64,000 nt of DNA, taken from Echeneis naucrates (lineage: Eukaryota > Chordata > Actinopteri > Carangiformes > Echeneidae). The stretch is taken from contig NC_042518.1 in the NCBI RefSeq assembly GCF_900963305.1, positions 9,135,986-9,199,985 on the forward strand. The letters run 5' to 3'. Below, one piece after another: positions 1 through 12,146 of the stretch (the stretch's first letter is position 1; every line of letters begins with the position of its first letter). The notes beneath the pieces were generated by a model that worked only from the letters and a program-made list of their open reading frames with translations, was not told where the DNA came from and made no database searches. The position numbers and the translations under genes are program-made.

Positions 1-3000
1 ATCCTCACACAATGCCCCACTTTTTATAGGCTAACTGAAATCTCACTTCACTTTGAAAAAGTATTGAGTGCTTTTTATACCAGGACTGCTGAAAAAGGTA
101 ACGCACCAACTCTGGTCTGGCAAATAACCTCCACAAAATGTCATTGTGTTCCATTTTGTTCTCTTTACAGATTAAACAAACTATTAATTTAGAGCTTGGA
201 GGCAGAATTTGTTATTGAAGACAGGACCAGTTTCCCTATTTCTAGTTTTGATGCCAAGTTAAGCTAATGAGCGGATAGTTTGGACTTGCACTTAACGGAC
301 TTCAGATATTTCCATCTCGCTTCAAGATATTTAATATTGTGCTTTCATAAAGTCCAGATCTCTATCCTGACCATTAAGCCCAAAAATGATCTCCACTACA
401 ATTCAAGAGCTCATTGTACCACTTTCTGCTCCTAAATGACCACTTCTTCAACTCCTCACCTCCAGTAGATGCAGGTTTGCTGATGTAGCTTTGAAAAATC
501 CAGCACAAGGCGAGAAAGCCCCGATGACATCATAAGCAATATTTAGTCAAGCTGTGAAATGACTCCTCCAGAGCCTCGGACGACATCAGACAGTGTGGTA
601 TTCGCTCTGTGCCGTAGAGTAAAGACAACTAAACTGAACCTGATGTGAATGCAGAGCTGGAAGCAGCCATCAAAGATTTGGGGATAAAAAGGCCTGTCCA
701 TATGTATATTGTTCGTGGGACCTCGTTCCTTTTATGGTTTGATGATTTCTCTTGTTTTTACATCTTTGTAACTGGTCCAGCATAGACAAGAGTGCTCCAT
801 CCCTCACTCTGGCATCACGGTGTTTCAAGAATGCCTGTGCGTGCCCAAACAATACTCTGGCCAAAGATTACTCACTGTTTTCTTTGGAGAGTAGGTTTGT
901 TTTTCTATTTTGTCCATATATGCATGACTCCATATACCCGAGCTCTGTGATGTCAGCCTTTTCCCTCCATGTTTCTGGTTGTTCACAGTCAGTCTTGATG
1001 GCTCATCAAGTTGTCATGGCCTTCCAGCTTTTACAGCATTCCTTTCTTTATGTCCGGTGAGGCAATTTTCCTTTTTTCACCCTTTTTCATCTGTGCATAC
1101 TGGCTGAGCTGTAAAATAAGCCCATGAAAAGACCGATATCTTTGAGATGCACTCAAGGCCAGGTACGTTATGCTGATATTGTAGGAGCCCCACCTTCACT
1201 CAGAGTGCAATGCCACTTTGGTCTCGACCTTCTTTTTTGGAGGAACAGTAGGAGGTCATAGTCTTTAAAAGTCTTCCTTGGGTTTTGTATGTGCGAAAAC
1301 AAAGGGACTTGTGCGACACAGGGAATTCCTGTGTGGAAGAGAAAACAAATAGAAGAAAAGAGATGAAAGTTTGGTCATTACGGCCTTGGTTTCATGTTCA
1401 ACAGAGGAGTGATCATCAATGGGAAGAGGTGGAGGAGGAGGTGGAACGGTGACTGAGTGACTGCTAACCCAACAGACATGATAGATGTCTTTAATAACCT
1501 CAGACTGCTTTTTTAGTGTCCTCCAGGATTTGTTGTTATTAAGATCTGGGTCTTATTATGATGACCACCCCATTCACCGTCTCCCACATCACGCTGGGCA
1601 TTGCTCCAGACAGTCAAAATAAACACAAAGTCAACAGCTCTCCCACCGTGTACTTCTGCTGATGTGGCACTCGATGACGGTGCCAGCGTGTCTCATGTCC
1701 CGACCAAGGAGTATGGCTGCACAACAGTCAGCAGAAAACAAAACAAAACAATCCTGCCACATGATCACCTGTTGAATCAGTCAGATTGGGCACCTCATAG
1801 CCCTGTAGCCACAGATCTAACATCACCACATTGCAGGGCAGATTGCAAAAAGCATCTTTAGGTAAATGGTGGGTGATGGCTGTAATAAGCGTTTTCATTA
1901 CAAAAAAGAAGGAAGGAGGAGAAAGAGGAGCTCACTGGGAATACACGGTGGACCGTGGGAGCTATAAGAACTTACGCTCATCAGTGCTGAAAGACAAAAT
2001 GAAAACATTTATTGTGCCTCCATTTCTTTTGCAAATAACAATCACAAACACTCTCCTTTAGTGTGTCTAAGTAGCTTCGAGGTCTATCACAAGCATAGAT
2101 TTGGTGAGGGCGCATGTTTTATTAATTTGCAGATGAGCTCAGCTATTGATGGCGTTAGCTGCCCATGGGTTCAATTAGGATAATACAGAGAGAGGGGCAG
2201 ATTATGGCCGGCTATTTAAGTGAGGGTATATCTCTTCCTGACAGTTATAGTCCAAATACAACAAATTGCACCTTGGTGGCTGCAAGCGGCGCCATATCAC
2301 TCCTCTGGTGATGAAACATGCCAGGGTGGCAGGTCAGCCATGTGTATACGACACCAGGCTGTGTGAGCCATGTAGCATGTCCCCTCTGAGCTAACAACAT
2401 AGGCTATTCCTATTCACTTAATAGGGCCCATTTAGAAAACAGCGCTCTATATGGTGGTGCACTGAGTGCATGTTCTACTCAGCCAACCCTAAACAGTCCC
2501 ACTTAGCACAGCGCTCTCTAAACTATTGCACTTCTGCTCTATGGCACTCTCTGCTTTGAAAGCGTGGGTGTTGACAGCTGAACAGGGCGAAACCGAACCA
2601 CGTAAACATCACGTTTTACAAATACAAGATGGGGTGTGAGGATATTCTCACAAACATCCATAAAAGGAGGAACCGTTGTGGTCGGCGTGTTGGACAAGAA
2701 ACTGCTCACAGCCTTTCTTTATGTCTTCTGGGGTGAACATTTATTATGATTGATTGGGGCCTTGACTGTAACTTCACCATGCAATGAAAACAGTCTACTG
2801 TACATTTTCTCTGGAGCGCATTGTGTGAAATTGAATGGGGAGGCCATGAAGTGGAACAGGAGACAGTGACCCAAGCAAACTGAGCCTGTCAGTTATCTTG
2901 GTTTTCTGCTCAGTCCGTTCTAAGCACTAAATCTGTGGACAGCACCGTAGAGCGCGGCTGAACTGCTTTATTTTGCTGAGGGAAATGACGAGTGTTTCTC

Positions 3001-5800
3001 TGTTGCATCAGGGAACTATGTTTAGGCTACAGTCCGTGAGATAACCCAGTCCTCCTCTCCACACCCTGACAGCAACACTTGGGGAAGTGGTGAGCATTAG
3101 CAGGAGTAACGCAAGCTGCTGCCCAGAGAGGATAAGGCCAGAGATCCTCCTTGTTTTTTGTTTTTTTTTTTTTTTTAACTCAAGAGCAGGTCGTTTCGGT
3201 CTGAGTGCTGCACCTTAATAGCCGTATATTTTGGATTTTAACAACCTCTCTTCAACTTAAGTCACCTGCCTTCCTCTTCACCCAAATGAAGAGTCAGACA
3301 TATGCACGAAAACAAATCCAGACTTTTTAACAATAATAATTCTGCAAAAAATCCAGTCTAGTCTGCCAACATGCTTGTAAAATGAATGACAACATTCTGC
3401 TCTTGCATGGGGAAAAAAAAAAATCATACATGGAGTAAACGCTCCAATTTCACCTTTCATATATACCTGATATCTTTTTCATCTCAATTTCCGACCTGTG
3501 AAGGACTTTACCATCCTGAGCCAGTAACCCTTACCTCTCCTTGTACGCCTGCCACAGTTTTCCCTTTTCCCCACTCCAGCCAGGACAGGGCAACAGGGCA
3601 CCGCTAATGCGCTCGCCGGGTCATTAATTCTTCGGATGGCCAAGGGGGCAGCAGGGCAGACAAGCTTTGTTGTTTGATATCGAGTGAAATGGTGATGGGG
3701 AGGCAAAGCAGATGTTTGTGTTGGCTGACGAGGGAAAACAGCACACTTGATGCCAACCCAATCACCATCTCATGCCAGGCAACAGCTGCCCAAATACAAC
3801 TCAGCCAAAGTCTGGCAAAGAGAGGCAAGGGTGACCAGATCAGTTCTAACTTGCTTACGCTTTCTTTCCTCATGCTGCTTTTACATGACTGTATTTATGT
3901 TTAGAATGGTCACTTGAAGTACTGTCACTTGACTAGTTTTTTGTGTTTTCCGAAGGAACGTACAGGTAAAGATTATCCAAGGAGATGAAGTTTTAATCTG
4001 CAAGTTTGAAGTTGAAGGTGAAGTGGACGCTGATAAACACAAAACATACACTCGTTTGTCTGTTTGTCTGTTCTGTGGTGCGCAGCTGATGTTCATTGTG
4101 CTTTTTGCCTTTGAGAAGAGATGAGAATCTGCGTACAGAGGACACAAAGAAAAGAAACTATAGACTAACCCAGATTTTTTTTTTCCACTGGCCATGGTAA
4201 AAATATAACAATGTATGTGCATACATAGACCCCAGAACAAGGGCAGTTCATTTAACTCTCTCCTGCCTCTGCGCTCAACTGATATGAGCCATTCATCACC
4301 GCCCACCTTCATATCTGCGCATTGCATTGAAAGGACAGTGACTGTGTGTGTGTGTGTGTGTGTGAGTGAGTAAGTAAGCGAGTGAGTGAGTATGTGCATG
4401 CGTGCGTGTATGGTTGCGCGTGAAAATAGATTAAAGATAAATATATTTGCATCCCACACGTTTTGATTCCATTGTTAAATCCCCCAACATTTATGAGATT
4501 CACATTACAAGGAACAGAGTTTATGTCCACGTAACACTCAGAGTGTGCTGCCCTCTACTGCTCTCTACACGAACATCTGGGCTCAGAGCATCAGCCACAA
4601 ACAAATACACTGAGTTATGTGTGTGTTTGGCAGTACAGCGCCTAAATCTGTGACTTTGTCAGTGCAAGAGCAGCCATTGGGGCTTTACTTTGTTTGTTTT
4701 TTGGGTGATTGGTGTCTCTACATGCACAGAATGACATTTATGGTTACTATTGAAATTGTGTTTATACCTCCAAAAGAAGCAAGTTACTTAATTCTAGTGT
4801 GTTAACACCTGGGCCAAACATATTTAATTTACTGCTGTATGACTTATCTAATATGTTCTGCTGTCTTGTAGATACAAATTTCTACTTTGATGTATATTTC
4901 ACACTAGTACATTACAGAACATCAATAGTTTATGGAAAAAAAAAGCCTTAATGCATTTGCATTCTAGGGTAAAAGATTTCCTTAATATGCTATGTTTTTT
5001 CAGGGATAAATTTGGATTATTGCTGGGAAAATATTTATCCACACTGCTGCTAATTGCATCTTCACCACCTTAATTACATAGCACATGCCTCGCTCTAATG
5101 TGATGTTTACTTCTCGTTACAAAAAGCTTGTTTAAAAGATGCATACCTCAAATGAAATGTTCACTTACTGCTCACTAATTGCGCCTCTCTATAAGTTGCT
5201 GTACAACATATTTGGGCGCTGCCTCTCAAGATAATGAGAAGGCATGCACCCCAGAGAAGGAAACCATGTTGTCACAATGCAGAAAGATTGCTAATCCTGA
5301 ATTTTCATTGGCTCATTCGTCATGTCTAACTTATTAGAGGTGGGAGGGGGAGAGAGGGAGCGGGGGGAGGAAATAAAGGGAGGCAAGTAATGAGGACCCA
5401 TAGTAACTGGCAAGGTAACCGTGGTTACGTGTGGAGCATTAATGTATGTAATCTGTTACTCTGTGTGTGATAAGACAAGGACATGTAGCGTGCTAATTAA
5501 AGAAACCTTTCACCGCTCCTCCCTTGGACACAGGTCATATCTCATTAGTGATGGTCTCAATGCATGGGGACTCATTCATTACTGACTATTTAGAGGAAAA
5601 GAGAATAGAGGGAATTCCTGTATGTACATACATTACATAGCTTCCACGTCTAACAGGCGTTTCCTCATGGAAAAAATACAAAAGCTGTAAACACAAGACC
5701 AGACAAGCTTTAATGTATCTGAGTCTCATTATACCGTATGGAAAAGTAACATGTGCAAATTTTAATCACACTAAAATTAAAAGAAGAGCAAAGAGTAGCT
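1..5800. other. Intergenic (or distal intron) DNA, no gene recognised
   Basis: No open frame here has splice-consistent borders or resembles a known protein. The short frames are all under about 105 codons and have unstructured content. The stretch holds a T-run near 3159-3176, a TG-rich microsatellite at 4343-4409 and, at about 4960-5580, unusually homeodomain-like AT-rich sequence with repeated TAATTA/CTAATTA-type words. That part could be a conserved non-coding element, but this cannot be tested from one sequence. Nothing else was identified. Confidence 0.5.
4343..4409. repeat. TG-rich microsatellite
   Basis: A pure TG tract at about 4343-4364 passes into imperfect GAGT, AAGT and GCGT tetranucleotides. 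The frames read as histidine/threonine-rich peptides on the opposite strand are artefacts of this repeat. Confidence 0.9.
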
Positions 5801-5813
5801 TTGTTCAAAAAAA

Positions 5814-5825
5814 TTTATTTTTATT
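5814..5825 (-). terminator. Candidate poly(A) signals of fam104a
   Basis: Two overlapping AATAAA hexamers lie on the minus strand (TTTATT on plus at 5814-5819 and 5820-5825). They are about 2.4 kb downstream of the fam104a stop, which would give a long AT-rich 3' UTR covering about 5.8-8.2 kb. Another AATAAA on the minus strand near 7439 could give a shorter transcript. The choice between them is inference. Confidence 0.5.
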
Positions 5826-8205
5826 CCTGAAATGAGGGGATATTTACAAGAAAAATCAATGGCAGCTTTATGTCATGTACATTACCAAATACAAAAAAAT
5901 ATATCATTGAAAAAGAAAATAAAATAATAAAATAAAAAAAAATAAACAACATCTTCAAAATGCTCTCAATTCTGACACACCAGTCTGAAAAAATAGAAAT
6001 AAAAATAAACTGAGCTTACTCCTGGGAAGAAGGTTCAGGCAATGAAACCAATCCCCGCTTTAAGAAAAGGAGAGACGCACAGCCTTATGGTCAGTGCTTG
6101 TACCTGGATGTTCAGTGCACATGGACATTCATACAGCAACCACTGAATGGTAGTGCACAAGTAGAAAGGCTGGTCTGCAATTACAACAGCATTTTAGTGG
6201 CTCCTGTAACATTGCAAACAAAGCCAGGGGAATGTCTTTGTGTTCCTAAAGGCTGTATCCCACTCTAGAATGAAGAACTATGTTTCCCTGCATGCTCAAA
6301 CTCCTAATCAAACAGCCCCCAAACAAAAACACACACACAAAAAAAGATTGATCAAAGTCAGTGGGTGAAAGGTTGCAGACTTCATGGGTGTTACTGATGT
6401 TTTCTTGTGATTACAAGAAAGCTGAAGTTGATCATTTCATTGTTGCTTAATTGGTAATGTTGTGACCAGACTGTCAGAATAAAATAACTGCCTAATTTAT
6501 ATCACCTCACATCAGAAAGATGAGACTATTCAAACGACTTTCTCGTGATCTTGACGTCATTAATTTTTGATTGAGCTTGTCATATATCAATCTGTATTCT
6601 CACCAAATTAGAGAAGATGGACAAGGTGAAACATTCATCCATCTACTCTAACTAACACACATCATGTTATCTGGTAACATTGCTTTGTATTCACCTTTAT
6701 TATATTATTAACTAACTGTTCACCAGTCCAAGTCTCCCATCCCTTCCTATAGGCAATATTATAGAGACATTTCATGGACTCTCCCTTTGGTTGTATTTGC
6801 TTCACTTTGTAATCACAAGAGTTAAAATCTGATATTGATTATAAGTAAAATTTGGCAATGACACTGATTATAAAATGTTATTCTCATGTTGCAATTAACA
6901 GCACCATTGTCTAATGACCATGAGAAGAAGGGGGTTATGCCAAGACCACAAAATTTTGTGCTCATGAGAGATAATTACATCATTAAAAACTCATTAAATG
7001 TTGTGAACACAAAGTAAAATTTGTAACTAAAAAGACAAACTTTTAAACAATATTTTAACCACCAGTTATGTTTTATCAATTTAGAATTTTCCCCAAGAAT
7101 TGGATGTGCAGTGTTGCTAACAATTAATTCGAAGCTTGGCAGTCCAATAGGCCTAAGAAAGTGGGGATTTGGGCTGTTGGAAACATGGATATACAGTAAC
7201 GGTTGGAAATGTCATTGGCCATACCCGAGCCGTTGGTTAACACACTTCGTTGACTTCACAGCTTCGGGTCAACAAAGTGTAGAGAGACCATTACAGCTGT
7301 GTTCCTTTTAGTGCGCCCCTTATGCCGTTAGGGTAAGGATCAGGTTGGACTTTAAGATTAGGGGAAACACACCAACTGCGGAACAGACTTCCAGACAACA
7401 CCAGCCCTCTCTGTGGGCCTGTGGGGAAAATTTGCTAATTTATTCACAACTCCCAGTCTGGCAGTGCTATGGAACCCTTTTAATTTATGATCTATGCTTC
7501 ATGGCTTTTTGACTGTGCATTTGACTGAAATCTAATAAAAAGCTTTTTTTTTTTTTTTTTTTTTTTTAAATACTATCTAAGCTAACAGAATAAGCACAGA
7601 AAACAATTTTGCCAAGTTCACACCCATGTCTTCTACAGCACCTTGTAAAGGAGCCACTGTCTGAATATGAAAACAAATGAGCAGTCCAAGACAAGTGCAA
7701 ATCCTCCCTGAGACTGGTCCATGTACTTACATAGACATCAGATTCAGCATAAAATAACCATACACTCTACAAGGAGACTAAACGGGTCACTTTGACCGGC
7801 CTAAATTTGAGTTTGGTGCCATTTGGGCAGCTCCAGTAGTACTGTTTTCTTACAACATTTAAGACAAAATCACAGGGATTCTTCATCATCAATCAGTCAC
7901 CACAATGGCTGAGAGCATCATGTAAACCTGACTCGTCAGAGATCAAGATCGGATCGAATTTTCTTTTAAGTGGATCACACAGTTATTATTGCTAAAATAA
8001 GTATCACGTTGATTTATTTGAATGATGATCACCCTCCAGATAGCTGACCAGGAGCTGGTCTCCATCTAGAGATATACAGAGCCGTGAGATATCACAGTAA
8101 CTGGAGATGGGTTGGGAAGAGCTGAGTGAAGTGATAAAGCATGTGGCGCTCCGACATGCTTCAAGGACTTGGTCCTCTGGTGGCTGACAGAAGGATATTA
8201 AGTCA

Positions 8206-10687
8206 TCATGTGTCTCTGAACTGGCCTCTGCTGTGCAAGCTCTGGAAGTGGGCCTCCTTTAGGATACGGTTGATCTGCAGGTAGGACACCAGATTTGTCG
8301 GGCCTGCCAGTTCTGAAGAGTCACCAGAGCTGAGAGGACTACAAGGGCCCACAACACAGCGACTACTACAGCTCCCAGAAGCATGTTCGGGACTGCTGAT
8401 GCTACTGCTGCTTTCACTGTTGGATGACTGAAATTGAGATGTCAACATTAGCAGTGTGCTAGCAGACTGTTTGCGACTAGAAAGTTATGCATTTGTCAAC
8501 ATTCAGGGATTCTTCTATCACATAGAGAAACATATCAGCTAAGTGGAATTCCATTTAATGTTTAATTTATTAAAATTCTGAGACATCAACTTTGCTTGTT
8601 TTGGGGTGAGGTAAGACATTTGCAGAATCCACATGGTGACGACGTTACCAATCATGCCTCTGACTGACAAAAGCATAGTAAAGGTAGTCAAAGTGTGAAT
8701 CAGCCAAGTTTCAGCTTTGAGAGTCAAATACGCAATCAAACCGGTTAAAAGAGAAAATTGTGTAAAAATACACTTCAGATCCATTTATATGCATATGAGT
8801 CATGTAAGATGTGACCCTTTGTTTGGTCTACCAGACAGCTGGATTACTTAAAATAGAAGGAAATGTGCGTGACACAGAGGACTGAAAAACACAGCAGCAA
8901 TCCCTCTTGTGTTGAAATGCTGCTTGTGGGCTTCAAAGCAAACTTTCCACATGTAATTTGAGTGTGAATACAGAAAAACAGAGCTACTATAGTTTATCCC
9001 TGCTGATCATGGGATATATTAATAGAGCGAGAACACGCATTTGTGAGTGCATTGATTTCTTACTATTAAAGAGTCTTTCTGCGAAAAGAAGTAACAACAG
9101 ATTAAGTCACTGAGTCACATCTACCTCACACGAATTTATCACCTGCAAATAATTGTGATTAATGATTTAATTGTTTTTTGTTTTTTTTTAATGATCATTT
9201 TAGGCCACCATTATAATATGATCCTGAGCATAGATTAACAATACACACACACCAACAACTAAATTAATGATGCTAATGTCAAAAGATGCCCATTGAAACG
9301 CAGTCATTGAATATTAGAAAGTAAGCACCTTGAGATTTACAGTTTGTGACGCTAATTCTCCTCTCATGTGCCATTTAGCCATAGCAGAAGAAGGGGTTGC
9401 AACAAGATGATGTCATTAAGAGGTTACCAGTTAAACCTCAAACGGTGGAAGATGACATGGAAACAATGATGGATATATGGCATTTCTGTTAGTTTCATTG
9501 AGCTGTTTTATAGAGATGAATAGAAACAATTTAAATGATTACGGGAAATGACTGTGGCCAGCGCAAATGATTGCAATCTGTTGATTATGTAACAGCTGTG
9601 ACAGGCCTAGGTAAAACATGACCTATGTTATCAGGGTTCTCTCTATTTGTCACTATCTGTGACAGATGAGATCCAGTTTTAGTTTTAACTTCTAATGTTT
9701 ATTAGTATCCATTTCTTTATAACCTCACTGTTACTGCCAACAAAATTTAACCAACACTTAAGGAACAAGAAAATACTATTTGATTTCAGTCATAGTCACT
9801 GTGATGGTTCCCTTCCACATGTGCATGTAGCACTGCTGATGTAGGAAAACTGTCCAAAGAATGACTTACCTGTTGTATATACTTTTATATTATAATTACA
9901 TTTTATAATACATTTGGGCACACTTTTAGGTGGTAAATGTTAGTAATAAATGTACCTAGAGTGAACTAAATTCACTCTAGGTACATTTACATCCCCCCCG
10001 CCCCCCCAAGGTTTCAGTTTCAAGCATCGCATCTATTGACAGCTGCTTTTACCTCAGAGTCCCAGGCATCCCGCCCTGGCTCCGGAGAGAGTGGGTGGGC
10101 CCTGCTCTGTCTTTTGGCTTGAGGCACCAGGTGGCCGCTCTCCTCATCACCACCACTGCGCTGCCGTTTCCTGTTTAGGGAAACACAGATCATCACTAGG
10201 TCGATCACACATTTGCAATAAAGTTCAACATATATTAGCAGTATTTGAGTTTGGGTACATCAAAAGCAGAATGATCCTTTTCTATGCAAAAGACACGTTA
10301 TCTATTAATATATTTTAACTCTTCTCGTTACCAAAGTATTTACTTGACGTTATAGTGACATAATTAGGACGTTAAAAGGATTCTAATATGAAACCAAAAC
10401 AAGATAGCTGTGTCATAAACGGTAAAACAAAGTGAAGATAAATTATATTGTGAAATTATTTTTAACATTAATGTTCTTCCAATTGCACAACCAAACTGCT
10501 GTCCTCATGTGAGGATCCCGATTGTTTTAATAAAAATCACAGAAGCTTTAAATAATTAAAGAGCAGAAGACAGAGGCCAATCAAGGCCACAGTTACGTTC
10601 CTTCACTTTTGGTTTCAGATGTTTCATCATCAAACTTAACGTGGTGTTAAATTTGTTAGGCCTGGCTCACCTGTTTTCAGTCAACAT
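8206..10687 (-). CDS. fam104a: FAM104A / VCP nuclear cofactor family protein (VCF1-like)
   Basis: Three coding exons on the minus strand: 10671-10687, 10053-10170 and 8206-8427. They sum to 357 nt (118 residues plus stop) with consistent phases and GT-AG borders. The protein starts MLTENRKRQRSGG. It has basic nuclear-localisation-like patches (NRKRQR, PQAKRQSR), a serine-rich middle, and the family C-terminal helix with core SYLQINRILKEAHFQSL, which in the FAM104 family is the VCP/p97-binding segment. FAM104A/B proteins are reported to recruit VCP in the nucleus. The first coding exon is only 17 nt, so the start rests on phase and on the conserved NRKRQR junction. Human FAM104A is longer at its N-terminus, so an alternative upstream start is possible. 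The gene is head to head with hid1. Confidence 0.85.
9948..9988. repeat. Perfect 18-bp inverted repeat (hairpin)
   Basis: Arms at 9948-9965 and 9971-9988 are exact reverse complements around a 5-nt loop, inside fam104a intron 2. A C-run (about 9994-10008) follows directly. It may be a tiny fold-back element or a hairpin. No flanking duplication is obvious. Confidence 0.85.
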
Positions 10688-10869
10688 ATGATGACGCTGA
10701 ATCAACCACGATGAGTTTCCTTTTAAAGACTGCTTCGACCAGACAAAAGCAGCCGCCTGGTTGATGTGATCGATTTGTAAACGTATCTTGTTTTTGTTTT
10801 GTTTGTTTTTTTTTTTTTTTTTTAGTCGATGGCCTGTCACCTGAGTTAGCAAAACTAACCTCTTCCACT

Positions 10870-11300
10870 TAGCTAATTACGCCGAATAATGACGTGAGGA
10901 AATTAGTCATTTTGGATAAACACGAATAAAACCATGGCATATAGCGAACGATTATAAATTACGCATCCTATTGTGCAACAAAAACCGTCGGTGTTAACGG
11001 GCTAGCTAGTTAGCGAGCCAATCCCAACAGCTTTATCACTGAATACAAGCTAACGCTACCGTCATTTGCTAGCTAACCTTTTTAGCTGACGCTCTAAATT
11101 GGGTGGCTAACGAGAGGAAACGCTGAGGAAAAAAAACGCAGTTTCTTTCACGAAAACTTAAAAATCTTTGTACTGCAGCCCGAGTAAAATTACACCACAT
11201 TTATCTCCATTTGGCTAAAGCTAATAGCCCGAAAGACAGCCCACCGCGGCAGTTGTGTTTACATGGTACTGCGGCTGCGCAAAGACCTGTAATGGTGCTT
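10870..11300 (-). promoter_or_regulatory. Likely fam104a promoter / 5' UTR region
   Basis: The sequence between the first coding exon and about 11.3 kb has many GCTAGC/GTTAGC-type words and more CpG than its surroundings (for example near 11240-11280). This fits a 5' UTR and promoter of a minus-strand gene. The exact transcription start cannot be fixed from sequence. Confidence 0.35.
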
Positions 11301-11970
11301 TTCATGTTTTCGGAAAAATAAGTTCTGTAAATTTTAAAATAATCGAATTAGATTAAACGAGAGCAATATATGGGCCGAAATATTTTATGTTTAGTAAGGG
11401 TGACACTTGTATTGACAACGAAGGCAACAAATGAGACAATATTGCTGTTTATGCACACTTTTGTTATCGTAATTTCGTGAAGAAAAGAGGATCTTTTAGC
11501 TCTAAAGGGCAACATGAAAAGACGCTGGTGCCGAATTTGCTATGTAGTAGTCTTCAAATAAGTTTAACATCAACTGACGAGGCACTGAATTTTGCTGAAC
11601 ATCATGGGTAAATAAAATGAATTTGTGTCCTGCTTTGTCTTTATCAGACAACCCAGCCGACAAAGACGTAATGAAACATTTTTTTTCCTTCTTCCAAAAG
11701 ATGTCGCTGTTTACAATATGTTGGTTTTATCCCGCTCATAAAGCTGATTATTGCCTCAAGGATAGAAATAATCGAAATGTCTACAATAAAAAGAAATCTA
11801 CAATCTAACAGTAAGCTGTTTATTTCCTCACTGTAAAATATGTATGTCTATTTTATGTTGTCAAAGTATGGTCAAAGTATTTCCTGCCAAAAGACATAAG
11901 ACAGAAAAAAATCGTATTTTTTACAGCAGTTTAAATGCCGAAAACAGACCATCTAAGTCTGCTATAAGGT

Positions 11971-12146
11971 TGACGTCTTCTCAACCCGGAAGTTACACCC
12001 TGTCGTATGGCTCATCCAGCCAGCCAACATTGTAAAAAAAAAAAAAAAAAACGCCTTCTCCAATGACTCAAGCGAAAGACCGGGGGTGAGATTATCAGGG
12101 ATTTTCAGCAGCAGCGGTCCTGTCAGTATAAAGGGAAATAATCGCA
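11971..12146 (+). promoter_or_regulatory. Likely hid1 core promoter and 5' UTR
   Basis: Just upstream of the hid1 start lie a CRE-like TGACGTC at 11971-11977 and a strong ETS-type site, ACCCGGAAGT, at 11984-11993. An A-run (about 12033-12050) and a short 5' UTR follow. CRE/ETS pairs are common in TATA-less vertebrate promoters. The sites are seen; their use is inferred. Confidence 0.45.

Noticed and set aside
3881-4530. Minus-strand frames of 192 and 73 codons
   Set aside because: They read through the TG-rich microsatellite (histidine/threonine runs), with no recognised domain or splice context.
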